DNA of 16,661 bases from DATBGS01 sp036557885 (GCA_036557885.1 DATBGS010000035.1:1-16661), one strand, 5' to 3'. Positions 6,357 to 14,129 are shown, counted from the first letter of the stretch. Numbers and translations: made by a program. Notes: generated by a model not told the origin, from the sequence alone.

Positions 6357-7807
6357 GCACAGAATCTTTAATTTTTGAGAAAGGCGCCCCAGGGCGGCGC
6401 GGCGCGACACTGCCCGCGCTGGACGTGCCAGAGCAAGCGCTGGATGCGTTGATTCCGGCGGCGCTGCAACGCAAAACGCCCGCGTCGCTGCCAGAGGTCA
6501 GCGAGATTGAACTGGTGCGGCATTACACGCACCTCTCGCAGCGCAACTTTAGCGTGGACACCGGCTTTTATCCACTGGGGTCGTGCACGATGAAATACAA
6601 CCCCAAGATCAACGAAGAAATTCAGGCGCTGCCAGGCTTTGCGCGTATCCACCCATTGCAGGAGGAGTCCACCGCGCAGGGCGCCATCCAGATGCTCTAC
6701 GAACTGGAGCAGTATCTCTGCGAGATCGCGGGGATGCAGCGCTTTACGCTCCAGCCCGCAGCCGGGGCGCACGGCGAGATTACCGGCCTGATGGTCATCA
6801 AGGCATATCACGAGAGCCGGGGCGAGGGCTATCGCAACGTCATCATTATCCCCGATAACGCGCACGGCACCAACCCCGCCAGCGCCACCCTTGCCGACTA
6901 TCAAATTGAGCAGGTGCGCTCGGACGCGCGCGGCAATATGGATGTGGAGGCGCTGAAAGCGGTGCTCAACGACCACGTGGCGGGCATTATGATGACCAAC
7001 CCCAACACGCTTGGCGTCTTTGACGAGAATATCGAGACGATTGCGCGGCTGGTGCACGAGGCGGGCGGCCAGTTGTATTACGACGGCGCCAACGCCAACG
7101 CCATTCTGGGCATCACGCGGCCCGGCGATATGGGCTTTGACGTGGTGCATCTCAATCTGCACAAGACGTGCAGCGTGCCGCACGGCGGCGGCGGTCCCGG
7201 CGCCGGACCCATCGGCGTCAAAGAGCATCTGGTGCCCTTCCTGCCCGGCCCGCTGCCCGCTAAGAACGAGAACGGCTACTTCTGGGAAGACGTGGGCGAG
7301 CAATCTATCGGGCGGGTGCGCGCCAACTATGGCAACTTCCTGGCCCTGGTGCGCGCCTATACGTATATTCGTTTTCATGGGCCAGATGGCATGCGCCATA
7401 TCAGCGACAGCGCCATCCTCAACGCCAACTACATCATGCACGCGCTCAAGGACGCCTACGAACTGCCCTATGATCGCACGTGCATGCACGAAAGCGTCTT
7501 TTCGGCCAACTGGCAGAAGGAGCACGGCATCCACGCGACGGACGTTGCCAAGCGGCTGATTGACTTTAACATCCACCCACCGACGATCTACTTCCCGCTG
7601 ATCGTGCCGGAGGCGCTGATGATTGAGCCAACCGAGACTGAGACAAAGGAGACGCTGGATAACTTTATCGCCGTCATGCACCAGATCGCGGAGGAAGCCA
7701 AAACCAACCCCAACGTGCTGCTGGAAGCGCCGCACTTCACCCCCGTTGGGCGGCTGGACCAGGCATTGGCCGCTCGCAAGCCTGATCTGTGCTGGGTGGG
7801 CGCGTAG
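6353..7807 (+). CDS. gcvPB: Glycine dehydrogenase (decarboxylating) subunit 2
   Basis: This 484-residue protein is the C-terminal half of the split P protein and carries the cofactor. The PLP lysine is Lys271 in HLNLHKTCSVPHGGGGPGAG, the diagnostic motif of the family. Other markers are PLGSCTMKYNPKINE (about 73-87), QPAAGAHGEITGLMV, HGTNPASA, and YYDGANANAILG just before the lysine. The start overlaps the gcvPA stop (ATGA) and is preceded by GGGAG. It is the last gene of the operon, closed by the terminator at 7844-7877. No lpd gene is present nearby, so the L protein must be encoded elsewhere. Confidence 0.97.
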   Translation: MSTESLIFEKGAPGRRGATLPALDVPEQALDALIPAALQRKTPASLPEVSEIELVRHYTHLSQRNFSVDTGFYPLGSCTMKYNPKINEEIQALPGFARIHPLQEESTAQGAIQMLYELEQYLCEIAGMQRFTLQPAAGAHGEITGLMVIKAYHESRGEGYRNVIIIPDNAHGTNPASATLADYQIEQVRSDARGNMDVEALKAVLNDHVAGIMMTNPNTLGVFDENIETIARLVHEAGGQLYYDGANANAILGITRPGDMGFDVVHLNLHKTCSVPHGGGGPGAGPIGVKEHLVPFLPGPLPAKNENGYFWEDVGEQSIGRVRANYGNFLALVRAYTYIRFHGPDGMRHISDSAILNANYIMHALKDAYELPYDRTCMHESVFSANWQKEHGIHATDVAKRLIDFNIHPPTIYFPLIVPEALMIEPTETETKETLDNFIAVMHQIAEEAKTNPNVLLEAPHFTPVGRLDQALAARKPDLCWVGA

Positions 7808-7843
7808 AGGCGTAACCGGCTAGCCTCCGTGCTGGCGGATGCT

Positions 7844-7877
7844 GCGCCCCAGGGCAAAAGCCCTGGGGCGCTTTTTT
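7844..7877 (+). terminator. Rho-independent terminator of the gcv operon
   Basis: A perfect 11-bp GC-rich stem (7844-7854 with 7861-7871) with a six-base loop CAAAAG is followed at once by six Ts (7872-7877). It lies 36 bases after the gcvPB stop. Confidence 0.95.
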
Positions 7878-8052
7878 GTCAGTTTTTCATCCACAAAAAG
7901 CCGCTCTCATTCCGTTTTTTCTACATACCGACAAGCGCAAGCGAGAAGGATTTTCGTTCTCCTTGAGAATTGAACGAGAGTGCTCTTGAGGAGTTTCACA
8001 CTGGAAAGCTGGGGTGTCTTCTTTCAAACCTAAGACAAAGGGAGGCGCACTG

Positions 8053-9606
8053 ATGCTGGTTTTCCTTTCCATTGATGAAAAACTGAGCGACGCCATCAAC
8101 ATCTTTGCCATTGTGGTAAGCATTGCTGGATTTCTTTTCCTCTCCTATGAGTTCTTTCCCAAGGGGATCAGGGATAAGAAGCAGAAGAGAGGTATCGTAG
8201 AATGGATACTCCGTATCTCTCTCCCTGTGCTGGTTGGTATTTTCATCCTTGCGCCTGTAGGCTGGCTCAGGTACTTCTACGCGCATGATATGCGCGCCCT
8301 GGCTGGTGCTCTGGCCTATGGGCTGGTGGGAGCTATCATCGGGGCTTTTAACGGTATCTTTGTGGAGTGGCCGCTTTCCGAAACGTCGCCAACACCCGCA
8401 TTTCGTCGGCGGGATGCCCTTGTCGGCTTTTTCATTTCTTCGCCTACCTGGGCTGTCGTTGGGTATATCTTCCGGCCATCTGCAAGCATCGCCCAATTAC
8501 TCTTCATTGGGGGCAGCATTGGGGCGGTGAGCGCGGTGTTCGCAGGGTTCTGGAGTTCCTTGAGTTGGGAACCACCATCCCTCATAGGAACGAGCCAGCA
8601 CCCTGCACAACGCTCTTTTGCGCCTGTATTTTCTTGGGGACTGGCATTGCTCGGCCTGGTTTGCGGGTTTTTGCTTGCTTTCGCTCCTGGGGTTATTCTT
8701 GGTGCCCCGCAAGATGGAGCCATTATCGGAGCCGTTTTGGGCGCGCTCGGCGGGTGCATTGGGGGATTTTGGCCGGGGCTTGGTCGAGAGCCGTTCGTGC
8801 CTGGTACTGGTTTTTCCTGGTTCCAATTTAACCCGAGGCGCGGATTGTTCGGACTGGTTTCAGGATTGGGTATTCCTTTTGTCGTGAGCTTTTTCTTTGG
8901 CGCCCCCCTCATGGGGGCTTTCTGGGGAACTATTCTGGCTCCGGCGGCGTCCACAGTGGCAGGGTTTTGGGATGTGCGCTGCCCAGCCCCACAGCAACGA
9001 CGGTGTTTCTCATGGCGAGCATTCCGTTGGAAACGTGGGTTCCTGAGGCTGCTTTTGCGAGGAGTCATCGAACAACCACGCTTCTCATGGCGAGCATTCT
9101 GTTGGAAACGTGGGCTCCTGGGGCTGCTTTTGGGAGGAGTCATCGGAGGAATCCTGGCCTACGCCCAGGGGATCACCCTGACAGGGGGGCTGATTCCAGG
9201 CGAGTGCCTGGCAGTGACAGGATTCTTACTCCTTGGACTCTGGCCGACTCCAGCTTCAGCAGGGCAGAGTCAGCTAGCGGCACCCCCTTCTGGTTTGGCG
9301 ACTTCCCCTCCCTTATTTTCAGCAGGAGGACTGTTCCTGGGATTGGTCACTGCGCTCCTGTTTGGATGCCTGCTGATTTCCGTGACGGAACTCGTCTTTG
9401 GGCATACTTGGAGGTTTGCGCTGGGAGCAGCCTTTGAAAATTTCCTGTTCATCGGGCTAGCTGGCGCGCTCATTGGCGCTTTCTCCCGCTATTTCTTCTC
9501 CTGGGCCGCTAGTTACGACCGAGACAAGAGCCTCGGCATTGGTACCGTCATCACACTGTTTGGTTTTTGCTTGCAATTGATCCCGCTCGTGTTCAATTTG
9601 TTCTAA
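8053..9606 (+). CDS. Repeat-built polytopic membrane protein, function unknown
   Basis: A 517-residue, strongly hydrophobic protein with roughly ten or more membrane spans, rich in Gly, Ala and Phe. From about residue 85 it appears built from successive two-span units, each starting with a short basic stretch (RRRDAL, PRRGLF, WKRGLL), then glycine-zipper-like helices and an AGFW or LGLW ending. At least four such units are seen. Units end with Pro-rich, hydrophilic linkers. At residues 319-366 a 25-residue module (FSWRAFRWKRG and FSWRAFCWKRG) is tandemly duplicated. I do not recognise the family and no catalytic motif is visible. I chose the ATG at 8053 rather than 8014 because GGGAGG lies seven bases upstream. 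The gene has no convincing promoter of its own in 7878-8052. Confidence 0.82.
   Translation: MLVFLSIDEKLSDAINIFAIVVSIAGFLFLSYEFFPKGIRDKKQKRGIVEWILRISLPVLVGIFILAPVGWLRYFYAHDMRALAGALAYGLVGAIIGAFNGIFVEWPLSETSPTPAFRRRDALVGFFISSPTWAVVGYIFRPSASIAQLLFIGGSIGAVSAVFAGFWSSLSWEPPSLIGTSQHPAQRSFAPVFSWGLALLGLVCGFLLAFAPGVILGAPQDGAIIGAVLGALGGCIGGFWPGLGREPFVPGTGFSWFQFNPRRGLFGLVSGLGIPFVVSFFFGAPLMGAFWGTILAPAASTVAGFWDVRCPAPQQRRCFSWRAFRWKRGFLRLLLRGVIEQPRFSWRAFCWKRGLLGLLLGGVIGGILAYAQGITLTGGLIPGECLAVTGFLLLGLWPTPASAGQSQLAAPPSGLATSPPLFSAGGLFLGLVTALLFGCLLISVTELVFGHTWRFALGAAFENFLFIGLAGALIGAFSRYFFSWAASYDRDKSLGIGTVITLFGFCLQLIPLVFNLF
9007..9147 (+). repeat. 75-bp in-frame tandem duplication in the membrane protein
   Basis: Copies begin at 9007 and 9082; over the first 64 bases they differ at four positions. 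The period of 75 bases keeps frame (25 codons). The first copy reads RGFLRLLLRGVIEQPR and has two more arginines than the second (RGLLGLLLGGVIGG), so it would be a poor membrane span while the second is a good one. Confidence 0.85.
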
Positions 9607-9618
9607 CCCCGGACTGCT

Positions 9619-9638
9619 CACACCTGGCTCCAGGTGTG
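9619..9638. other. Perfect 9-bp inverted repeat after the membrane-protein gene
   Basis: CACACCTGG, CT, CCAGGTGTG. It starts 13 bases after the stop at 9606 and has no T-tract, so it may be a weak transcript end or a processing hairpin. Confidence 0.45.
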
Positions 9639-9653
9639 GAACAACGCTTCAGA

Positions 9654-9670
9654 GTGCGCAGGCTGCGCAC
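9654..9670. other. Palindrome next to the ribosome-binding site of the 9686 gene
   Basis: GTGCGCA, GGC, TGCGCAC, a perfect 7-bp stem. It ends two bases before the AAGGA ribosome-binding site (9673-9677), so in RNA it could affect access to that site. Confidence 0.4.
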
Positions 9671-9685
9671 AGAAGGACGGACCTG

Positions 9686-10414
9686 ATGAACACCAAGACA
9701 TTTCGTTCACACACGCTGTCTTTATTCATAGCCAGTCTACTTGCAACGATCACCCTGTCCACCTGCCAGGGGTGCGACACTATGTCTGGTACTGGCGGCC
9801 AATCTACACCGATTATCACCATCACCTCTACTATCTCGCCTACTTCCACACCTTCCTGCGATGTGTATTGTTTCACTCTCAAACAGCCCGGCATAGCGGT
9901 TATTGGCAGGGTGAATCAGACCTTCGACTTTGCAAGAAGCCGGGTGTCAGGTGGTCCTCCCACTGTCGTGCTGGGCCTGCCGATGTTTAGCTCCTTTGCG
10001 ACGCAGGATATGCTCACGGTGGTGGTTCAGAATCCACCTTTTCCCATCCAGGTTGGCGACTATCTCAACGTCATCGTCACGCCGACCACTCCCCCTTCTA
10101 ACGCGCTTCTGGCGCTCAGGGTAGATCGCGCAACCCTCACCCAGTTTGAGAATCAGAACATCGAATACCAGGGGATAGAGGATCAGCCAGTTATCTGCCC
10201 TTGCAACAGCAACACGCTTGTGTACTTTTTCGTGAATAACCAGGCATACCAATTCAGGCTCACTGACCAGACGATGGTGCGTGGATTCGGAAGCCCAGGA
10301 ATGATTCCGGTAGGCAGCAAAATTGATGTGCTTGTCCATTTCCAGTTTCTCTCTAACGCAGATCAGTCCTGGAGTTACACTGTCCTCCAGGTTGCAAACC
10401 CTGACGCCCAATAG
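9686..10414 (+). CDS. Small exported protein of unknown function
   Basis: A 242-residue protein with a clear N-terminal signal (basic head, hydrophobic stretch at about 11-24). It is followed by two cysteines in STCQGC (Cys27 and Cys30), neither in a canonical lipobox (T or G at -1 but no Leu at -3 for Cys30, Leu-Ser-Thr before Cys27), so lipid attachment is uncertain. A Thr/Ser/Pro-rich linker (about 34-58) leads to two similar-looking beta-rich halves, each with phrases such as FDFARSRVSGG, VQVGDYLNVIV and MVRGFGSPGMIPVGSKIDVLV. Two more cysteine pairs (CDVYC and CPC) could form disulfides. I do not recognise the family. AAGGA eight bases upstream supports the ATG. It ends 21 bases from the convergent gene at 10436. 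Confidence 0.78.
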   Translation: MNTKTFRSHTLSLFIASLLATITLSTCQGCDTMSGTGGQSTPIITITSTISPTSTPSCDVYCFTLKQPGIAVIGRVNQTFDFARSRVSGGPPTVVLGLPMFSSFATQDMLTVVVQNPPFPIQVGDYLNVIVTPTTPPSNALLALRVDRATLTQFENQNIEYQGIEDQPVICPCNSNTLVYFFVNNQAYQFRLTDQTMVRGFGSPGMIPVGSKIDVLVHFQFLSNADQSWSYTVLQVANPDAQ

Positions 10415-10435
10415 GTGTATCGTTCCCAGACGCCA

Positions 10436-11254
10436 TTATTCCAGATGATTAGCCCGCGCATAGAGGTTGGCCTCGCTGATGATGTGGCGGAGAAACTCCA
10501 GCGTGGCCTGGAAATCTGCGGGGTCGGCGGGCTGGCGCGAAGTCAGCTCTGGCCGGGGGCGGCCAGCCCAGGTGCGATCAATCAGCCCATGCCAGCGTGG
10601 GTCCAGATTGGCTTTGGCCCAGTTCGCGCCAGCTAATTTGGAGCCAGGGAAGCCGTTATGCAGGTCGTGCAGCATGCGGCAATAATTCAGGACAAGATAG
10701 GTCTGGTACCAGCGATTGTTATAGTGCTCAGGATGGGTCAAGATATACTGGCCCCAGTCGCGCATCGTGGCGTAGATTTCGCGGCGCAAAGCTGTTACCG
10801 TTATGGGTTCAACCAGCGTGGCGGGCGGCGGCCCGGCCAGCGTCACGCCCTGTTCGCGGACCACCCAGCGCACCAGCAGCGTATTGCAATGATCGGATTG
10901 GATGAGTTCGCGGCTGCCATGATCGAGATACCAGAGGCGTTGGCCTTCAGGCGGCTGGTGCAAGAGGCTCCTGGGAAAGTAGGAGCCTTCCAGGTGCTGC
11001 GCCCAGGCGCTTTCCAGCGCGTACACGTCGGCATGCGTGACTTGCAGCGCCTCCACCTGCGCGCCAGAGAGCTTCTCTTCTATCACGACGATAAAATCCA
11101 CGTCGCTGTGCGCGTCGAAATCGCCAACGGCAAATGAGCCTTGCAGGTACGCGCCCACAAAGCTAGCGCCCAGGACGGCCTGCACGCGCTCTATCAGGCT
11201 TTGCAGCACGTGATTCAGATCAGGGTATGGCGTGGGGTGGAATCCAGGTTGCAT
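10436..11254 (-). CDS. ANT(3'')/(9)-like aminoglycoside nucleotidyltransferase (DUF4111-type)
   Basis: A 272-residue protein with the nucleotidyltransferase core: a GSF motif (Gly39-Ser40) followed by the metal-binding DVD (Asp51 and Asp53) in GAYLQGSFAVGDFDAHSDVD. The C-terminal half has the all-helical adenylyltransferase partner domain (YCRMLHDL, GSKLAGANWA). This layout belongs to AadA-type enzymes, which adenylylate streptomycin or spectinomycin; many chromosomal homologues have not been tested, so resistance is inferred. The start is supported by GAGG 6-9 bases upstream. It is last in a likely operon after the APH(9)-like kinase, separated by 125 bases containing a REP palindrome. Confidence 0.8.
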   Translation of the reverse strand: MQPGFHPTPYPDLNHVLQSLIERVQAVLGASFVGAYLQGSFAVGDFDAHSDVDFIVVIEEKLSGAQVEALQVTHADVYALESAWAQHLEGSYFPRSLLHQPPEGQRLWYLDHGSRELIQSDHCNTLLVRWVVREQGVTLAGPPPATLVEPITVTALRREIYATMRDWGQYILTHPEHYNNRWYQTYLVLNYCRMLHDLHNGFPGSKLAGANWAKANLDPRWHGLIDRTWAGRPRPELTSRQPADPADFQATLEFLRHIISEANLYARANHLE

Positions 11255-11284
11255 ACTCGCCTCGTCTAGGTGTATGCCGACTGT

Positions 11285-11375
11285 TTGTAGCCCCGGCGTC
11301 CCTGCCGGGCCATCGTGCCCAGAGATGAGCGTTCGCGCCTGCCGCGATTCCCCGGCAGGGACGCCGGGGCTACAA
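11285..11375. repeat. REP-like palindrome with 25-bp perfect arms
   Basis: Arms at 11285-11309 and 11351-11375 are perfect inverted repeats of 25 bases around a 41-base centre. The core GTAGCCCCGGCGTCCCTGCC also occurs at 15537-15559, and a diverged half occurs at 13119-13141. It lies between the APH(9)-like stop (four bases away) and the nucleotidyltransferase gene. Confidence 0.9.
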
Positions 11376-11379
11376 GCGG

Positions 11380-12393
11380 TTACGAATTGAAAAACAGGTC
11401 GTCTAACACGCGCGCCGTGTCAACGGAATTGCCCGGCCCAAACTGCACCTTGAACCAGTGCAATCCCTCCTGCTTGCTCTGGTCGCTGCCCTCTTCTTCT
11501 AACACCTGCGCTGCAAAAGCGCCGATGTCCTGCACCGCCCATTCATAGCGATAATACGCCAGCGTGAGAGCGTCTACTTCAGCCTCGCCATAACCCTGAA
11601 AAAAGCATGCTGTTGTGCGGGAGTCGCCAACCACATCATCAATAACAAACATCAGGTCGCGCTCTTTGGGGGCAAAGATGGGCTGGTCCCAATCCACAAT
11701 AAAAAGCTGCCCATCCTCGGTCAGCAGCGTATTGGCCGTGTGAATATCGGCGTGGCAGAGTACCATCTCTGGCCCGCTCGCGTGCAGCCGACGCCCCAAC
11801 GCTTCGGCCCGCGCCAGCACCTGGCCGATTACCTCGCGCTTTTCCTGCCAGAAGGCAAAGAGCGCCTGTTCGCTGGGATGGTTCGACGCGCGCTGGTGAA
11901 TGGTGGCCTGAAGCTGGCAGATGACAGCAGCCGAAGACGGATTGGGCACAAAGTCTTCGACGCGCACCTGCGCCGCCAGATCAGGCGGCAGGCGCGCGGC
12001 ATGCAGCTTGCTCAGCACTGTGCCAAACTCGGTCCACTGGCGATGAGACAGGCCAGTTTCCATGCCAGATTTCCCCGCAATGAAGGGATAGAGCACCAGC
12101 GTAAACTGCTCTAGCTGCTGCCAGAGCCTCCCCGCTGGCATAGCGAGCGGCGCCACGACCTGCGCGATACCCTGATCTTTGAGGGCGTACGCGACGCGCA
12201 GGGCGGATTCTGCGACGGGGCCACGCCGGACTTTCAGAAAATACGGCTGCCCGTCTGCTGCCTGCACGCGATAGACCCCAACGGCGGAGTCAAAGCCCAA
12301 TGGCAGGAACGTGAGTTCTGTTACTGAGAGGCCGTACTGCTCGCGCAGGCAGGCGCAAATCTTGTCGTCCTGAAGATTGGGTTTTTCGCGCAT
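11380..12393 (-). CDS. APH(9)-like phosphotransferase
   Basis: A 337-residue protein kinase-like phosphotransferase. Visible elements are the ATP-site lysine Lys54 (YFLKV), the catalytic loop HADIHTAN (His214, Asp216, Asn221), and the metal-binding aspartate Asp234 in IVDWDQP, followed by APKERDLMF. The last block is characteristic of APH(9)-Ia-type spectinomycin phosphotransferases. Length matches the family. Activity on spectinomycin is inferred; related chromosomal genes may act on other hydroxylated substrates. GAGGTGG lies just upstream of the ATG. It starts 14 bases after the lipoprotein stop at 12408, so the two are likely cotranscribed. Confidence 0.85.
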   Translation of the reverse strand: MREKPNLQDDKICACLREQYGLSVTELTFLPLGFDSAVGVYRVQAADGQPYFLKVRRGPVAESALRVAYALKDQGIAQVVAPLAMPAGRLWQQLEQFTLVLYPFIAGKSGMETGLSHRQWTEFGTVLSKLHAARLPPDLAAQVRVEDFVPNPSSAAVICQLQATIHQRASNHPSEQALFAFWQEKREVIGQVLARAEALGRRLHASGPEMVLCHADIHTANTLLTEDGQLFIVDWDQPIFAPKERDLMFVIDDVVGDSRTTACFFQGYGEAEVDALTLAYYRYEWAVQDIGAFAAQVLEEEGSDQSKQEGLHWFKVQFGPGNSVDTARVLDDLFFNS

Positions 12394-12407
12394 ACCACCT
12401 CATTGCA

Positions 12408-12980
12408 TCAGGTCAGGAACTTAAAGCTCTGCTCCATCGCGGAATAATAGGCGCTGAAGTCCGTCTGGAAGTTCGCCGTCGAGGAGGCGTAGTCTATTTG
12501 ATAGACGGCCCCTTTGTAAATCACCACCTCCACCACCAGTTCTGTCGGGGATTGCGTTCCCTCGTCGCAATCGCCTTTCGTCCAGGTCTGCCCGGCCAGA
12601 GAAACGGTGGTCGTCTGCACAGGGTTGGCGGCCTGGCCCGGTTGAATGGCCTGGCAATAGCCGTTGACGAGATCGGCGGGGTCACTTCCCGCGATGCCCG
12701 CATTATCGCTCACCTCAAACGTCTGGTTATCCGGCCCGGTGAATGCTGATTTGCCAGGGTTGCCATCGGCAGTTTGCTGCTGCCAGCCGGTGGGATATGA
12801 AATCTGGTAGGTGTTGGTGGGGCTGGTATAGACGGTGACGCTGGCGGCTGGCGTATTCGTCGCGGTGGGCTGCGGCGCGGTGGTGGCTGTGGGAGCGGAC
12901 GAAGGATTCGAGGCGCTGCCGCACGCGGCCAACGCCAGCAAGCACGCAAACAAGGGGACGAACCCTGCACGGTGACGCAT
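12408..12980 (-). CDS. Lipoprotein with PsbP/Mog1-like domain
   Basis: A 190-residue lipoprotein: signal peptide MRHRAGFVPLFACLLALAAC with the modified Cys at 20 (lipobox LAAC), a Thr/Pro/Ala linker to about 45, and a globular domain beginning VYTSPTNTYQISYPTGWQ. That opening resembles PsbP/Mog1-type alpha-beta domains found in many bacterial lipoproteins; the assignment is by eye. No catalytic motif is seen. The open frame reaches back to 13049, but the ATG at 12980 has a strong AGGAGG seven bases upstream and gives a proper signal peptide. It is the first gene after the promoter at 13073-13101. Confidence 0.82.
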   Translation of the reverse strand: MRHRAGFVPLFACLLALAACGSASNPSSAPTATTAPQPTATNTPAASVTVYTSPTNTYQISYPTGWQQQTADGNPGKSAFTGPDNQTFEVSDNAGIAGSDPADLVNGYCQAIQPGQAANPVQTTTVSLAGQTWTKGDCDEGTQSPTELVVEVVIYKGAVYQIDYASSTANFQTDFSAYYSAMEQSFKFLT

Positions 12981-13011
12981 GAAGAAACCTCCTAAAGCAA
13001 CAAACCCTATT

Positions 13012-13092
13012 CCCCAGAAAGAGCGCGCTGCCCGCAAGTGTCTCAGCAAGGCAGCGCTGCGAGAGCAAGCCTATCATACGCTCTTTCTGGGG
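13012..13092. repeat. Large interrupted palindrome over the operon promoter
   Basis: CCCCAGAAAGAGCG (13012-13025) is a perfect 14-base inverted match to 13079-13092, and GCGCTGCC (13025-13032) is inverted at 13050-13057. The left arm is continuous; the right arm is split by 21 bases that include the -10 box at 13073-13078. The outer right arm lies in the promoter spacer. Confidence 0.85.
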
Positions 13093-13101
13093 CTATGGCA
13101 A
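13073..13101 (-). promoter_or_regulatory. Promoter of the lipoprotein-APH-ANT operon
   Basis: On the minus strand, TTGCCA (13096-13101) and TATGAT (13073-13078) are separated by 17 bases. Transcription would begin near 13066, about 85 bases before the lipoprotein start. It lies within the palindrome at 13012-13092. Confidence 0.65.
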
Positions 13102-13118
13102 GAAGAGGTTTCCGCCTG

Positions 13119-13141
13119 CCAGGGACGCCAGCGCTACAAGC
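13119..13141. repeat. REP half overlapping the end of arsM
   Basis: This stretch matches one arm of the REP palindrome at 11351-11377, with two mismatches over CAGGGACGCC and GCTACAAGC. The arsM stop (TAG, complement of 13134-13136) and its last two codons lie inside it. Confidence 0.6.
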
Positions 13142-14045
13142 AACAGCCGTCGTCGCAGCAGGCAGCGCCCTCCAGTACGACAGGCGTCAACCGCTGGAGC
13201 GGCGCCTTTTTGGACGCGGCGACGCTGGGCTTGCTGGCGCGGATAAACGCGCTGGCAAGCTTGCCGTCGCCTGCCTCCCAGCCAGCGGGCAGGGTGGCCG
13301 GGTCCAGGCCCGCTTCGGCAGCGGTGTAGCGGCGGGTAATCTCGATGCTGATCTCTTCAAAACCAGCCTCGGTCAGCAAGCGCTGATACTCGGCAACCTC
13401 TAGCGCACCGGCCAGGCAGCCTACCCAGGCTTCCATGTTGCGGCGCAGTTCCGGCGGAACCGAGCCATCCGCCACGACATCCGAGACGGCAAAGCGGCCC
13501 CCAGGCGTCAGGACGCGGAAGGCTTCGCGCAAGACCTGGCCCTTATCTGCTGCCAGATTAATCACACAGTTACTGATGACGACGTTGACGGCATTGGCGG
13601 GCAGGGGTATCGCCTCGATCTGCCCCTTGAGGAAAGTGACATTGTTGACGCCCGCCTTCGCTTTGTTTTCCTGCGCCAGTGCCAGCATCTCATCGGTCAT
13701 ATCCACGCCGTAGACAAAGCCCGTCGGCCCCACGCGCCGCGCAGAAAGCAGCACGTCTATGCCGCCGCCAGAGCCAAGATCAAGCACGGTTTCGCCTTCG
13801 CGCAGGCCAATCAGCGCGGTGGGATTGCCGCAGCCCAGCGAGGCCAGCACCGCCTCTTCCGGCAGGCCCGCGACCTCCTCGGAGGCGTAGAGGTTGCCGG
13901 TAACGGCATCACAGCAGGTAGATGCGCAACCGCAGCCACCGCCGCCCGCGCGCACGTTCTCGGCGGCTTTTGCATAGCGCTCGCGAACACGCTCAGTAAT
14001 GGTTTCGGCTGCCTCGGTGGGCAGCGAAGATGAAGGGGTAGACAT
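13134..14045 (-). CDS. arsM: Arsenite S-adenosylmethionine methyltransferase
   Basis: A 303-residue cytosolic methyltransferase that converts arsenite to methylated arsenicals using SAM. The SAM-binding motif is VLDLGSGGGID (about 87-97), followed by the acidic GVDMTDEML. The three conserved As(III)-binding cysteines are seen: Cys72 (LGCGNP), Cys160 (SNCVINL) and Cys210 (WVGCLAG). There are extra cysteines at 38, 40, 44 and 45, and a CC-DDG-CC cluster at the very C-terminus, as in several ArsM proteins. It is divergent from arsR and has its own promoter at 14100-14129 and AAGGAG before the ATG. Its stop codon lies inside a REP half. Confidence 0.95.
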   Translation of the reverse strand: MSTPSSSLPTEAAETITERVRERYAKAAENVRAGGGGCGCASTCCDAVTGNLYASEEVAGLPEEAVLASLGCGNPTALIGLREGETVLDLGSGGGIDVLLSARRVGPTGFVYGVDMTDEMLALAQENKAKAGVNNVTFLKGQIEAIPLPANAVNVVISNCVINLAADKGQVLREAFRVLTPGGRFAVSDVVADGSVPPELRRNMEAWVGCLAGALEVAEYQRLLTEAGFEEISIEITRRYTAAEAGLDPATLPAGWEAGDGKLASAFIRASKPSVAASKKAPLQRLTPVVLEGAACCDDGCCL

Positions 14046-14099
14046 GGTGTGTGCTCCTTTTTAACTATCGTGCTACCTCATCAGAGGTATCCGTCTAAG

Positions 14100-14129
14100 A
14101 TGATACTACAACTTTTTTTGAAGTGTCAA
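14100..14129 (-). promoter_or_regulatory. Promoter of arsM
   Basis: On the minus strand, a perfect TTGACA (14124-14129) is followed after 18 bases by TATCAT (14100-14105). The first copy of the direct repeat (14108-14122) fills the spacer, so a bound repressor would block it. Confidence 0.75.

Noticed and set aside
6368..7735. 455-codon minus-strand open frame opposite gcvPB
   Set aside because: A GC-rich shadow of a certain gene; its translation is His/Arg/Val/Gly-rich with no recognisable motif.
8316..9143. 275-codon minus-strand open frame opposite the membrane protein
   Set aside because: Pro/Arg/Asn-rich low-complexity translation; the plus-strand frame has a good ribosome-binding site and coherent membrane spans.
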